Shown here piece after piece: positions 17,182 through 27,304 of a stretch of DNA of 64,000 bases. The stretch covers positions 62,001-126,000 of the forward strand of contig NZ_CP067100.1 in assembly GCF_016616235.1 (NCBI RefSeq). Reading direction: 5' to 3'. The translations under genes and the position numbers were made by a program. Within the stretch, counting starts at the first letter, position 1, and every line of letters begins with the position of its first letter. The DNA comes from Bradyrhizobium diazoefficiens (GTDB taxonomy: Bacteria > Pseudomonadota > Alphaproteobacteria > Rhizobiales > Xanthobacteraceae). The notes below the pieces were generated by a model. The model was given only the letters and a program-made list of their open reading frames with translations. It did not search any database and was not told the origin of the DNA.

Positions 17182-18698
17182 TCGCGCCCACCACATTCTC
17201 CGTCGCGCTGCACAACGAGACGGCCACCGCGCAATTGATGGCCGACCTCGCGCTGCTGGTCGGCGCCGGCGACGTCATCACGCTCACCGGCGATCTCGGC
17301 GCCGGCAAGACCGCGGCCGCGCGCAGCCTGATCCGCTACCTCGCCGGCGACGACGAGCTGGAAGTACCGAGCCCGACCTTCACGCTGGTGCAGGGCTACG
17401 AGCTGCCACCCTTTCCGGTGATGCATGCCGATCTCTATCGCATCGAGGACGCGAGCGAGCTCGAGGAGATCGGACTGTCGCCGCTCCCCGATGCGACGCT
17501 CGTCGTGATCGAATGGCCCGAGCGCGCACCGTCGGCCATGCCCGAAGACCGCATCGACATCGCGCTGACGCATCGGCCCGCACTGGGATCAAACGCGCGC
17601 GCGGCCGACATCACCGGTTACGGCAAGGCCGCCGCGACTATTGCGCGGCTGAAGGCGCTGCGGGAATTCCTCGACGTATCAGGTTACACGGATGCAACGC
17701 GTAAGCGCATGCCGGGCGACGCCTCGACCCGCTCCTATGCACGGCTCGTGCGCGGCGAGGAGATCGTCATTCTCATGAACTTTCCGCAGCGGCCTGACGG
17801 CGCGGCGCTCTACAACGGAAAGTCCTACAGCGCCGCCGTGCATCTCGCCGAGAACGTCAGGCCGTTCGTCGCCATCGACGAAGGCCTGCGCGCACAGGGC
17901 CTTTCGGCACCCGTGATCCATCATGCCGATCTGGACCATGGCTTCCTGATCACGGAGGATTTCGGCAGCGAAGGCATGATCGAAGGCGATCCGCCGCGAC
18001 CGATTGCCGAGCGCTACGAGGCCGCGATCGACGCGCTCGCCATGCTGCACGGCAGGACGCTGCCGGAGACGTTGCCGCTGGCGGACCAGACCTATGCCAT
18101 TCCCGTCTTCGACACCGAGGCGCTGCTGATCGAGATCGGCTTGATGCCGGAATGGTATCTGCCGGACCGCAACGCCGCACTGAGCGCGGCGGCACGCGCG
18201 GAGTTTTTCGCGATGTGGCGCGAGTTGCTGAAGAAGCCGCTGGCCGCGCCGAGAACCTGGATCATCCGCGACTACCACTCGCCCAATCTGATCTGGCTCG
18301 GTGACCGCAGCGGCATCGCGCGCGTCGGCGTGATCGATTTCCAGGATGCGGTGCTGGGCCCGCAATCCTATGACGTCGTTTCGCTGCTCCAGGATGCGCG
18401 CATCGACGTGCCCGAGAACATCGAGTTGGCGCTGCTGTCGCGCTACATCAAGGCGCGCCGCGCGGACGATGCGAGCTTCGAGGCGGCCGGCTTCGCCGAG
18501 CTCTACGCCATCATGTCGGCGCAGCGGAACACGCGCCTGCTCGGCACCTTCGCCCGGCTCAACCGCCGCGACGGTAAGCCGCATTACCTTCGCCATCAGC
18601 CGCGGATCTGGACCTATCTCCAGCGCTCCCTCGCGCATCCAGCGCTCAGCTCTTTGCGCGAGTGGTATCTCGCCAACGTGCCGCCGCCCCAAACCTGA
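17178..18698 (+). CDS. Fusion of TsaE (tRNA t6A ATPase) and AmgK-like sugar kinase
   Basis: 506 residues, two proteins in one. Residues 1-160 are TsaE, the ATPase that drives the TsaBDE threonylcarbamoyl-adenosine tRNA modification: Walker A TLTGDLGAGKTAAARSL, then VPSPTFTLVQGY and HADLYRIED. Residues of about 170-500 are an aminoglycoside-phosphotransferase-fold kinase like AmgK, which phosphorylates N-acetylmuramic acid and GlcNAc at the anomeric position in peptidoglycan recycling: MPGDASTRSYARL, then the catalytic loop WIIRDYHSPNLIWL and the metal-binding GVIDFQDAVLGPQSYDVVSL. The ATG at 17178 overlaps the divL stop (ATGA). MurU, the next enzyme of the pathway, is encoded downstream. Confidence 0.92.
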   Translation: MIAPTTFSVALHNETATAQLMADLALLVGAGDVITLTGDLGAGKTAAARSLIRYLAGDDELEVPSPTFTLVQGYELPPFPVMHADLYRIEDASELEEIGLSPLPDATLVVIEWPERAPSAMPEDRIDIALTHRPALGSNARAADITGYGKAAATIARLKALREFLDVSGYTDATRKRMPGDASTRSYARLVRGEEIVILMNFPQRPDGAALYNGKSYSAAVHLAENVRPFVAIDEGLRAQGLSAPVIHHADLDHGFLITEDFGSEGMIEGDPPRPIAERYEAAIDALAMLHGRTLPETLPLADQTYAIPVFDTEALLIEIGLMPEWYLPDRNAALSAAARAEFFAMWRELLKKPLAAPRTWIIRDYHSPNLIWLGDRSGIARVGVIDFQDAVLGPQSYDVVSLLQDARIDVPENIELALLSRYIKARRADDASFEAAGFAELYAIMSAQRNTRLLGTFARLNRRDGKPHYLRHQPRIWTYLQRSLAHPALSSLREWYLANVPPPQT

Positions 18699-18786
18699 TC
18701 CGGAACCGATTTACCGCCTGTTAGCCATCCCATCGGTATCATCGGCCGCAGGCAGCCGGACAAAATACGGGCTGGAGCAAGGTCAT

Positions 18787-19104
18787 ATGGCGGTGAAGAC
18801 GGACCAGCGCGGCAACAGCCGGGTTGTTTTCGAACGCGGAATTGCGGCCCAGATGATGGGCATCGACGGCACCTGGCGGCGCGACTGCACCATGGAGGAT
18901 GTCTCCGAGAGTGGCGCCAAGCTGACCATCGACGGTTCGGTCGAAGGGCTCCACCTAAAGGAATTCTTCCTGCTGCTGTCGTCCACCGGCCTTGCGTACC
19001 GGCGCTGCGAGCTGGCTTGGGTCAATGGCGACCAGATCGGTGTCAATTTCCTCAAGCTTGGCGAGAAGAAGAAAAAGGCGCGTTCCACACCCGTCGGGGC
19101 GTGA
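18787..19104 (+). CDS. PilZ-domain protein
   Basis: A 105-residue single-domain protein. PilZ domains usually bind cyclic di-GMP. Seen: MEDVSESGAKLTIDGSVEGL, matching the (D/N)xSxxG motif, and an upstream Arg-containing stretch (RGNSRVVFERGIAAQMMGID) in place of the canonical RxxxR. The C-terminus is basic (KKKKARS). It lies between tsaE-amgK and murU. A TTTA-N7-TTAGC sequence about 70 bases upstream is a poor match to a CtrA box. Function unknown; c-di-GMP binding is inferred and the Arg motif is not perfect. Confidence 0.82.
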   Translation: MAVKTDQRGNSRVVFERGIAAQMMGIDGTWRRDCTMEDVSESGAKLTIDGSVEGLHLKEFFLLLSSTGLAYRRCELAWVNGDQIGVNFLKLGEKKKKARSTPVGA

Positions 19105-19272
19105 CGGCAACATTCGTCGCACAACCGTCACGGCGGGTGGTTAAGGCGGTTAGGATGCGGTGCGGCTGATTGCGGTTCGTGCTAGGATTGTTGCGAACGC
19201 GAAATCCTGAAGTTCCGAGTCCAGGAGTCTGGATTCAAGATTCCGAGAAAGACAGGTACAAGAAAGCAAACG

Positions 19273-19995
19273 ATGTCCGTCAAACCGACCAAAGCCATGG
19301 TGCTCGCCGCGGGGTTCGGCCTGCGCATGCGTCCGTTGACGGACAAGATGCCGAAACCCCTGGTGCGGGTGGCCGGCCAGCCGCTGCTCGACCATGTGCT
19401 CGATAAGCTCGGCCATGCCGGCGTGAGCGAAGCCGTGGTCAACGTGCACTATCTGCCCGACCAGATCATCGATCACGTCGCCACCCGCCAGCATCCGCGC
19501 GTGACCATCTCGGACGAGCGCGACCAGGTTCTCGGCACCGGCGGCGCCGTGGTCAAGGCGTTGCCGCTGCTCGGTGACGCGCCGTTCTTCCACGTCAATT
19601 CGGACACGCTGTGGATCGACGGCGTGCGTTCGAACCTGGCGCGGCTTGCCGAAAACTTCGATCCCGCGCGGATGGACATCCTGCTGCTGATGGCGCCGAC
19701 CGCGACCAGCATCGGCTATAGCGGCCGCGGCGATTACGGCATGACGCCCGACGGGAGCTTGCGCAAGCGCAAGGAAAAAGAGATCGTTCCGTTCGTCTAT
19801 GCCGGCGCCGCGATCCTGTCGCCAGCGATCTTCGCCCATGCGCCGCAGGGCGAGTTCTCGCTGACAAAAATGTTCGACCGCGCCAACGAGCAGGAGCGGC
19901 TGTTCGGCCTCCGCCTCGACGGCGTCTGGATGCATGTCGGCACGCCCGACGCGGTGCACGCCGCGGAAGAGGCGTTTCTGGAGAGCGTGGCGTAG
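19273..19995 (+). CDS. murU: Nucleotidyltransferase, MurU-like
   Basis: 240-residue sugar-phosphate nucleotidyltransferase. In the AmgK-MurU salvage route MurU makes UDP-MurNAc from MurNAc-1-phosphate, bypassing fosfomycin-sensitive MurA. The GT-A signature AMVLAAGFGLRMRPLTDKMP and KPLVRVAGQPLLDHVLDKL are at the N-terminus, with HVNSDTLWIDG as the metal-binding loop. A general glucose-1-phosphate nucleotidyltransferase would look similar; the MurU call leans on the AmgK-like domain encoded just upstream. Confidence 0.85.
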   Translation: MSVKPTKAMVLAAGFGLRMRPLTDKMPKPLVRVAGQPLLDHVLDKLGHAGVSEAVVNVHYLPDQIIDHVATRQHPRVTISDERDQVLGTGGAVVKALPLLGDAPFFHVNSDTLWIDGVRSNLARLAENFDPARMDILLLMAPTATSIGYSGRGDYGMTPDGSLRKRKEKEIVPFVYAGAAILSPAIFAHAPQGEFSLTKMFDRANEQERLFGLRLDGVWMHVGTPDAVHAAEEAFLESVA

Positions 19996-20002
19996 GGCTG
20001 CT

Positions 20003-20150
20003 CTCTTGTCCCGGACGCGGTGCGGCGCGAAGTGCCGCTCCGCAGAACCGGGACCCACTCCATCGTCACTCGTGGAACGAAGCAACCTGGGCCCCGGCTC
20101 AGCATCGCATCCCTACGTGCTGCGCTGCGTCCGGGGCACGAGAGCGGCGT
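20003..20150. repeat. Dispersed palindromic intergenic repeat, family 1, copy B
   Basis: Same orientation and order of blocks as copy A at 6007-6147: TCTTGTCCCGGACGCGGTG, ACCGGGACCCACT, CTGGGCCCCGGCTC, GCTGCGCTGCGTCCGGGG, CACGAGAG. It lies between murU and addB, which point the same way, so it probably separates two transcription units. Confidence 0.75.
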
Positions 20151-20239
20151 AAAGCGAACAGCGGGGACGATTTCGCCTTGGCCCATATTCATTTGAGTCC
20201 ACCTCCCTATATTGGCGCCTGATCCGAATCAGGCAGCCC

Positions 20240-23200
20240 ATGCGCGTTTTCAGCGTTCCCCTCTCAGTTCCGTTCCTGCGCACGGTCGTATCGAGCCTGC
20301 TCGACGGCCGGCTGGTCGATGGATTCGCGGCGCGCAAGGAACCGGCGCGGCTGGCCGACGCCACGCTGTACCTGCCAACGAGACGCGCCATGCGCGTCGT
20401 CCGCGAGATTTTTCTCGACGAGATGAAGGCCGATGCCGTGGTGTTGCCGCGCATCGTCGCGCTCGGCGACATCGACGAGGACGAGCTCGCTTTCGCCGAC
20501 GAAGGCGAACAGTTTTCCGGCGCAACACCGCTCGACATTCCGCCGCGGCTCGGCGAGCTCGAACGGCGGCTGACGCTGGCGCAGCTCGTCGCGGCCTGGG
20601 CCAAGGGCCCGGTGTTGTCGCCGCTGGTGGTCGGCGGCCCCGCCTCGACCCTTGCATTGGCTTCCGATCTCGCGCGCCTGATCGACGACATGGTGACGCG
20701 GGGCGTCGACTGGAGCGCGCTCGACGGCCTCGTGCCTGATCAGCTCGACCGCTACTGGCAGCACTCCCTCGAATTCCTGCGTATCGCCCGCATCGCCTGG
20801 CCCGGTCATCTCGCCGAGATCAACCGGATCGAGCCGGCGGCACGGCGCGATCTGCTGATCGCCGCGGAAGCGAGGCGCCTGACCGCGCATCCCAATGGTC
20901 CCGTGATCGCGGCAGGCTCGACCGGCTCGATGCCGGCGACCGCCAAATTCCTCCATGCAGTCGCCTCGCTGCCGCACGGCGCCGTCGTGCTGCCGGGCCT
21001 CGACACCGATCTCGACGACGATGCCTGGCGCAGCATCGGCGGGGTGCGCGACTCGCTCGGCAAACTCGCGGAGCATCCGGCCTCGAACCATCCGCAATAT
21101 GCCATGCACGCGCTGCTGGATCGCTTCGGCATCAAGCGCAGCGACGTCGAGATTCTGCAGCCGCCTACTGAAGGCGGCCGCGATCTGCTCGCCTCGGAAT
21201 CGATGCGGCCATCGGCCAAGACGGAAGTCTGGCACGACCGGCTGAAGCAGCCGGATGTCGCAGCGAAGATCGCCGGCGGCCTGAAAAATCTCGCGGTGGT
21301 CGAAGCGCCCAACCCTGAAATGGAAGCACTTGCGATCGCCATTGCGATGCGCGAGGCGCGGCATCTCGACAAGTCCGCAGCGCTGGTGACGCCGGACCGC
21401 GCATTGGCGCGGCGGGTGATGGCTGCGCTCACCCGCTGGGATCTCGCCTTCGACGATTCCGGCGGCGACGTGCTGATGGAAACCTCAGCCGGCGTTTTCG
21501 CGCGGCTTACCGCCGAGGCGGCAACCAGGGGCCTGGAGCCGCCGACGCTGCTGACGATGCTAAAACATCCGCTGTGCCGGCTCGGCCGCACGGCGGGCGC
21601 CTGGAAAGCTGCAATCGAGGCCCTCGAGCTCGCGGTGTTGCGCGGCACGCGTCCGCCCGCGGGCACCGGCGGCCTGTTGCGCGAGTTCAACCGCTTCCGA
21701 GAGGAGCTGACCAAGCTGTGGCGCAGCGAGGTCTCCGCGCTTCACAAGGCTGAGCGGCGCGCGCGTCTCAAGGCCGAGGATCTCGATCGCATCCAGGCGC
21801 TGATCGATGCCTTGCAGAAGGCCCTGGCGCCGATCGAGAGCCTCGCGTCATCGCAGCCATTCGATTTCGCCGAGCTCGCGCACCGCCATCGGGAGATCAT
21901 GATCGAGCTGTCGCGCGACGAGCAGGGCATCCCGCTGGCTTTCGAGGAACGCGAAGGCCTTGCGCTTGCGAGCGCCTTCGACGATCTCCTGCGCGGCGGC
22001 AGGATCAGTGGGTTGATGGTGACGCTGCCCGACTACGCCGACGTCTTCCAGACCGCGTTCAGCGATCGCGCCGTGCGGCGGCGTGACAAGCCGGGCGCGC
22101 GGCTTCAGATTTACGGCCCGCTGGAATCGCGCCTGATGCAGGCCGACCGTATCATCATCGGCGGGCTGATCGAGGGCGTCTGGCCCCCGGCGCCGCGCAT
22201 CGACCCCTGGCTGAGCCGGCCGATGCGCCACGAACTCGGTCTCGATCTGCCAGAACGCCGCATCGGCCTTTCCGCGCATGACTTCGCGCAGCTGCTCGGC
22301 GGCGATGAGGTGATCCTCACCCATTCCGCCAAGGCCGGCGGCGCGCCGACGGTCGCCTCGCGCTTCCTGCACCGCTTGGAGGCCGTCGCGGGCGACGAGC
22401 TCTGGAAGGCGGCCGTTCGCGCGGGCGAAAAATACGTGCAGTTTGCGGGTGCGCTGGACCAGCCCGCCGAAGTCAAGCCGGTCAAGCAACCCGAGCCGCG
22501 GCCGCCGCGCGCAACGCGGCCGCTGAGCATCTCGGTCACCGCGATCGAAGACTGGCTACGCGACCCCTACACGATCTACGCAAAATACGTCCTGCGGCTG
22601 GATGCGCTCGATCCCGTCGACATGCCGCTCTCGGCCGCCGACCGCGGCTCGGCGATCCATGAGGCACTCGGCGAGTTCACCGAGACCTATGCTGCGCATC
22701 TGCCCGACGATCCCGCCCGCGTGCTGCGCGCGATCGGCGAAAAGCATTTTGCGCCCTTGATGGAGCGGCCCGAAGCGCGGGCGCTCTGGTGGCCGCGCTT
22801 CCAGCGCATTGCGCGCTGGTTCGGCGAATGGGAGACGGCGCGGCGCGACGCGATCGAGGCCATCACCGCGGAGACGCGCGGCGAGATCTCGATCCCGCTC
22901 GACCACGGTCGGAGCTTCCGCCTCTCCGCACGTGCCGACCGCATCGAGCGGCGCCAGGGCGGCGGCTACGCCATCCTCGACTACAAGACCGGCCAGCCGC
23001 CGACCGGCAAGCAGGTTCGCATGGGCCTGTCGCCGCAGCTCACGCTGGAGGCCGCGATCCTGCGCGAGGGCGGTTTCCCTGCCATCGACGCCGGTTCGTC
23101 CGTCAGCCAGCTCGTCTATGTCCGCCTGAGCGGCAACAATCCGCCGGGCGAAGAGCGCATCCTCGAGCTCAAATACAAGCAGGGCGACGAGCCGCAGCCG

Positions 23201-23386
23201 CCGGATATTGCGGCCGCCGAGGCGCGGGCCAAGCTGGAGGCACTGATCCGCGCCTTCGAGGACGAGAACCAGGCCTACACCTCACTGAACCTGCCGATGT
23301 GGACCAACCGCTACGGCACGTATGACGATCTCGCTCGGATCAAGGAATGGTCCGCGGCCGGCGGCCTGGGGATCGAGGAATGGTGA
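20240..23386 (+). CDS. addB: Double-strand break repair nuclease subunit AddB
   Basis: Subunit of the AddAB helicase-nuclease, which processes DNA ends for RecA-dependent recombination in place of RecBCD. It has 1048 residues, as in the alphaproteobacterial AddB family. Instead of a Walker A it has YLPTRRAMRVVREIF near the N-terminus. The C-terminal RecB-like nuclease has RLSARADRIERRQGGGYAIL and LDYKTGQPPTGKQVRMGLSP, with the catalytic Asp and Lys. The ATG at 20240 fits family N-termini (MRVFSVPLSVPF). Overlaps addA by seven bases. Confidence 0.94.
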   Translation: MRVFSVPLSVPFLRTVVSSLLDGRLVDGFAARKEPARLADATLYLPTRRAMRVVREIFLDEMKADAVVLPRIVALGDIDEDELAFADEGEQFSGATPLDIPPRLGELERRLTLAQLVAAWAKGPVLSPLVVGGPASTLALASDLARLIDDMVTRGVDWSALDGLVPDQLDRYWQHSLEFLRIARIAWPGHLAEINRIEPAARRDLLIAAEARRLTAHPNGPVIAAGSTGSMPATAKFLHAVASLPHGAVVLPGLDTDLDDDAWRSIGGVRDSLGKLAEHPASNHPQYAMHALLDRFGIKRSDVEILQPPTEGGRDLLASESMRPSAKTEVWHDRLKQPDVAAKIAGGLKNLAVVEAPNPEMEALAIAIAMREARHLDKSAALVTPDRALARRVMAALTRWDLAFDDSGGDVLMETSAGVFARLTAEAATRGLEPPTLLTMLKHPLCRLGRTAGAWKAAIEALELAVLRGTRPPAGTGGLLREFNRFREELTKLWRSEVSALHKAERRARLKAEDLDRIQALIDALQKALAPIESLASSQPFDFAELAHRHREIMIELSRDEQGIPLAFEEREGLALASAFDDLLRGGRISGLMVTLPDYADVFQTAFSDRAVRRRDKPGARLQIYGPLESRLMQADRIIIGGLIEGVWPPAPRIDPWLSRPMRHELGLDLPERRIGLSAHDFAQLLGGDEVILTHSAKAGGAPTVASRFLHRLEAVAGDELWKAAVRAGEKYVQFAGALDQPAEVKPVKQPEPRPPRATRPLSISVTAIEDWLRDPYTIYAKYVLRLDALDPVDMPLSAADRGSAIHEALGEFTETYAAHLPDDPARVLRAIGEKHFAPLMERPEARALWWPRFQRIARWFGEWETARRDAIEAITAETRGEISIPLDHGRSFRLSARADRIERRQGGGYAILDYKTGQPPTGKQVRMGLSPQLTLEAAILREGGFPAIDAGSSVSQLVYVRLSGNNPPGEERILELKYKQGDEPQPPDIAAAEARAKLEALIRAFEDENQAYTSLNLPMWTNRYGTYDDLARIKEWSAAGGLGIEEW

Positions 23387-26300
23387 AGCTACCCCGCCCC
23401 ATTCCCGACGAAGTGCGCGCAAGGCAAGCGCGCGCATCCGATCCGACCGCGTCGGCGTTCGTGTCGGCCAATGCCGGCTCGGGCAAGACGCATGTGCTGG
23501 TGCAGCGCGTGATCCGTCTGCTGCTCGCGGGCGTGCCGCCGGAAAAGATCCTCTGCATCACCTTCACCAAGGCGGCGGCCGCCAATATGGCCGAGCGCGT
23601 GTTCACCACGCTCGGACATTGGGTGACGCTTGACGATGAGGCGCTCAACGGAGCGATCAAGTCGGTTGGCATTCTCCATCCTGATCGCGAATTACGGCGC
23701 AAGGCACGGAAGTTGTTCGCCTGCGCGCTGGAGACGCCGGGCGGGCTGAAGGTGCAGACCATCCACGCGCTGTGCACGCGTCTGCTCCAGCAATTTCCGT
23801 TCGAGGCCAACGTGCCGGCGCGCTTTGCCGTGATCGACGAGCGCGACCAGACCGACATGATGGAGCGCGCCAATCTGAAGGTGCTGCTCGAGGCCGCGCG
23901 CGACCCCGAGAGCGTCACCGGCCGCGCGCTGCTGACGGCGATGGCAAGCGCCGCCGATGTCACCTTCAAGGAGGTGGTGCGCGAGGCTTGCCTGAGCCGC
24001 GACCATTTCATGGCCTGGACAGATGAGGCCGGCAACGCGGAAGCTGCCGTCGCGCAGATGGGGGCCGTGCTGGGCGTTGGGGCCACCGACCGGATCGAAG
24101 ACGTCGAGACGGAGATTCTCGACGGGCCGTTCCTGCCGCGCGCGCGCTGGGACGACATCGCCTTTGCGCTGGAGGACGGCAGCAAGTCCGACAACGAGCA
24201 GGCGAGCCGCCTTCGCGAGGCAAAAGTGTTCTCCGGCGCAGCACAGGTCGATGCCTATCTCTGCGTCTTCCTCACCGACGAGAAGCTGCCGCGCAAGGCG
24301 GTGCTGACCAAGAAGTTTGGCGAGCACAATCCGTCGGTCGCGCGGCTGTTCGAGAACGAGGCGCAGCGCCTCGGTGGACTGATCGAGAAGCGCCGCGCCG
24401 TGACCATGCGCGACCGCACCGCGGCGCTGCTGCATATCGCGACTGCGGCCGCTGCGAACTACCGCCGCGAGAAGCAGGAGCGCGGCTTGCTCGATTACGA
24501 CGACCTGATCGACAAGACTCTGGCGATGCTCGACCGCATCGCCTCGGGCTGGGTGCATTACAAGCTCGACCGCGGCGTCGATCATGTCCTGATCGACGAG
24601 GCCCAGGACACCAGCCCGCGGCAATGGGACATCGTCGCGCACATCATCTCCGAGTTCACGGCCGGCGAAGGCGCGCGCGAGGGGCTGAACCGCACTGTCT
24701 TCGCGGTCGGCGACGAGAAGCAGTCGATCTTCTCGTTCCAGGGTGCCGACCCGCACGAGTTCGACAAGCGCAAGCGGGAGTTAGACCGCAAGTTCAGAGC
24801 TGCCGGACTGAAATTCGATCCGGTCGCCTTCACCTATTCGTTCCGCTCGGGCGCCGCGATCCTGCACTCGGTCGATCACGTCTTCCGTGATCCCACGATC
24901 TACAAGAGCATCCATTCGATCGAGACCGGCCACCCCCTGCACAATGCGCTCGCCGATGCCGGCCCCAGCGTGATCGAGTTGTGGGACCTGGCCGAGGCTG
25001 ACGACCGGCAGGAGATCGAAGGCTGGCGCGCGCCGTTCGACGGCGTTGCTTCAACCAGCCCCGAGGTCAAGCTCGCCCGCCGCATCCAGACCGAGATCAA
25101 GCGGCTGGTCGAGAGCGGCACGCTGACCGGGCACGAGGGCGAGCGGCGGCCGCTGCGCTATGGTGACATGCTGATCCTGGTGCGACGGCGCGGCAACGCG
25201 TTCGACGCGGTGATCCAGGCGCTGAAACACGCTGGCGTGCCCGTCGCCGGCGCCGACCGGCTCAAGCTCACCGAGCACATCGCCATCATCGACCTGATGA
25301 ACCTTGCGGACGCGCTGCTGCTGCCGCAGGACGACCTCGCGCTTGCGGTGGCGCTGAAGAGCCCGCTGTTCGGGCTCGATGACGACGACCTGTTCACGCT
25401 TGCCCATGACCGCAAGGGATCGCTGCGGCGCGCGCTCGGCGAGCATGCGGCAGGAAGCGAAAAGTTCGCATCCGTGCTGCGGCGTCTGGAAGCCTGCGAG
25501 GTTCGCGCACGCGAGGAGACGCCGTTCGCCTTCTACGCCTGGCTGTTAGGGGGCGACGGCGGCCGCGCGCGCATCCTGCGCCGGCTCGGCCATGAGGCCA
25601 ATGACGCGCTCGACGAATTTCTGGAGCTGGCGCTGAACTACGAGCGCAAGGCCCCGGCTTCGCTGCAGGGCTTCATGGCGTGGCTGCGCTCGGCGGACAC
25701 CGAGGTGAAGCGCGACATGGAGATCTCGCGCGACGAGGTACGAGTCATGACCGTGCACGGCGCCAAGGGCCTCGAGGCTTCCGTGGTGTTCATGGTCGAC
25801 ACCACCTCGTCGCCCGCGGATTCGCAGCGGCTGCGGCTGATCCACGTGCCGCGCGGCAATGGCGGTGAGGTGGTGGTCTGGGCCGGCCGCAAGGCCGACG
25901 ATCCCAAGCTCGTCGCAGACGCGCGCAAGGCGATGCTCGAGGAGACCGAGGACGAATATCGTCGCCTGCTCTACGTCGCGATGACGCGTGCGGCCGACCG
26001 GCTGATCGTCGGCGGCTGCATGCCCGGCAACATGAAGACGGTCCGCAAGCTGAGCTGGTACGACCTCGTCGACACCGGGCTCGCCGGCTCGGGGCTCGAC
26101 AAAGAGACAATCGACACCCCGCTCGGCAAGGTGACCCGGTTTGCGCGGCCGGAGGATATGGCGGCGCTGGGCACCCCGGCGACAGTCACAAACCAGACAA
26201 TCGCGCTGCCGGACTGGCTGCGGACGCCGGCACCGCGCGAGACCATCGAGGACGATCCGGTGCGTCCCTCGGGCCAGTCTGCCGAGGAAGGCCGCGCTGT

Positions 26301-26889
26301 GCGGACTGGCGAATCAGTGCAATCCCGCGCGCTTGCGCTGCAACGCGGCACGCTGGTGCACCGGTTGCTGCAATCGCTGCCCGAGATCGCCACCGAGCGC
26401 CGGCGCGAGGCCGCGCTCGGCTTCATGGCGCGCAACGCCGCGGACTGGACCGAGGCCGACCGCACTGCGCTCGCCGACAAGGTGCTCGCTTTGATCGCCG
26501 AGCCGCGCTTCGCAGCCGTCTTTGCCGCCGGCAGCCGGGCGGAGGTCGCGATCGTCGGCAAGCTCGACCGGCCGGGCCGCGCCCCGGCGCTGGTGTCAGG
26601 CCAGATCGACCGGCTGGTCGTGCGTCCGGATGAGGTTTTGATCGTCGATTTCAAGACCAACCAGATGGCGCCCAAGAGCGCGGCCGAGGCGCCCGCGGCC
26701 TATGTCCGGCAGCTCGCGCTGTACCGGGCGGTGCTGGCGCGGCTTTATCCCCAAAAGCCTGTTCGAGCCGTCCTGCTCTGGACCGAGGCCCTTGAATATA
26801 TGGAGATTTCAGCCCCCGCGCTGGACGCGGCGCTGGCATCCCTTCATCTCGGTGTGAGCGTCCTTGACCCGGCAAGGGGCCGTTCATAG
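23380..26889 (+). CDS. addA: Double-strand break repair helicase AddA
   Basis: UvrD-type helicase and second nuclease of AddAB, 1169 residues. Walker A is SANAGSGKTHVLVQRVIRLL at about 37-56, then ILCITFTKAAAANMAERVF, helicase motif II VLIDEAQDTSPRQWD, motif III VGDEKQSIFSFQGAD, and motifs V-VI VMTVHGAKGLEASVVFMVD and RRLLYVAMTRAADRL. The C-terminal nuclease has VLIVDFKTNQMAPKSAAEAP. Start ATG 23380 lies inside the addB stop region; GTG 23383 is the alternative. Coupled to addB. Confidence 0.95.
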   Translation: MVKLPRPIPDEVRARQARASDPTASAFVSANAGSGKTHVLVQRVIRLLLAGVPPEKILCITFTKAAAANMAERVFTTLGHWVTLDDEALNGAIKSVGILHPDRELRRKARKLFACALETPGGLKVQTIHALCTRLLQQFPFEANVPARFAVIDERDQTDMMERANLKVLLEAARDPESVTGRALLTAMASAADVTFKEVVREACLSRDHFMAWTDEAGNAEAAVAQMGAVLGVGATDRIEDVETEILDGPFLPRARWDDIAFALEDGSKSDNEQASRLREAKVFSGAAQVDAYLCVFLTDEKLPRKAVLTKKFGEHNPSVARLFENEAQRLGGLIEKRRAVTMRDRTAALLHIATAAAANYRREKQERGLLDYDDLIDKTLAMLDRIASGWVHYKLDRGVDHVLIDEAQDTSPRQWDIVAHIISEFTAGEGAREGLNRTVFAVGDEKQSIFSFQGADPHEFDKRKRELDRKFRAAGLKFDPVAFTYSFRSGAAILHSVDHVFRDPTIYKSIHSIETGHPLHNALADAGPSVIELWDLAEADDRQEIEGWRAPFDGVASTSPEVKLARRIQTEIKRLVESGTLTGHEGERRPLRYGDMLILVRRRGNAFDAVIQALKHAGVPVAGADRLKLTEHIAIIDLMNLADALLLPQDDLALAVALKSPLFGLDDDDLFTLAHDRKGSLRRALGEHAAGSEKFASVLRRLEACEVRAREETPFAFYAWLLGGDGGRARILRRLGHEANDALDEFLELALNYERKAPASLQGFMAWLRSADTEVKRDMEISRDEVRVMTVHGAKGLEASVVFMVDTTSSPADSQRLRLIHVPRGNGGEVVVWAGRKADDPKLVADARKAMLEETEDEYRRLLYVAMTRAADRLIVGGCMPGNMKTVRKLSWYDLVDTGLAGSGLDKETIDTPLGKVTRFARPEDMAALGTPATVTNQTIALPDWLRTPAPRETIEDDPVRPSGQSAEEGRAVRTGESVQSRALALQRGTLVHRLLQSLPEIATERRREAALGFMARNAADWTEADRTALADKVLALIAEPRFAAVFAAGSRAEVAIVGKLDRPGRAPALVSGQIDRLVVRPDEVLIVDFKTNQMAPKSAAEAPAAYVRQLALYRAVLARLYPQKPVRAVLLWTEALEYMEISAPALDAALASLHLGVSVLDPARGRS

Positions 26890-26956
26890 GTTGACGGCAT
26901 GATCCCGGGCGCGATTCCCATCCGCGCCGATTCGTTCAACCGAGTGAGGTACTCCA

Positions 26957-27277
26957 ATGGCCGTTAGCAAGGTTTCCGACGCCGATTTCGAAGCCGAAGT
27001 GCTCAAGGCGAACGGCCCCGTGGTCGTCGATTTCTGGGCGGAATGGTGCGGCCCTTGCCGTATGATCGCGCCCGCCCTCGACGAGATTGCCGGCGCGATG
27101 GGCGACAAGGTCAAGATCGTCAAGCTCAACGTCGATGAGAGCCCGAAGACCGCGTCCAAGTACGGCGTGATGTCGATCCCGACCCTGATGATCTTCAAGG
27201 GCGGCGAGATGGCCTCCCGCCAGGTCGGCGCCGCGCCGAAGGCGAAGCTGCAGCAGTGGATCACCTCGGCGGTCTGA
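26957..27277 (+). CDS. trxA: Thioredoxin
   Basis: Small cytoplasmic disulfide reductase for ribonucleotide reductase, peroxidases and others. It has 106 residues with the active site [20 protein letters not shown] (Cys31, Cys34) and the cis-Pro loop [12 protein letters not shown]. It follows addA with a 67-base gap and is closed by a strong hairpin, so it is probably transcribed from its own promoter. Confidence 0.97.
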   Translation: MAVSKVSDADFEAEVLKANGPVVVDFWAEWCGPCRMIAPALDEIAGAMGDKVKIVKLNVDESPKTASKYGVMSIPTLMIFKGGEMASRQVGAAPKAKLQQWITSAV

Positions 27278-27304
27278 TCCACCTCGCCTACGATTATTTT
27301 CGAC

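Noticed and set aside
15112..17196. A 694-residue minus-strand frame across divL
   Set aside because: Shadow of divL; no recognisable domain and no start signal.
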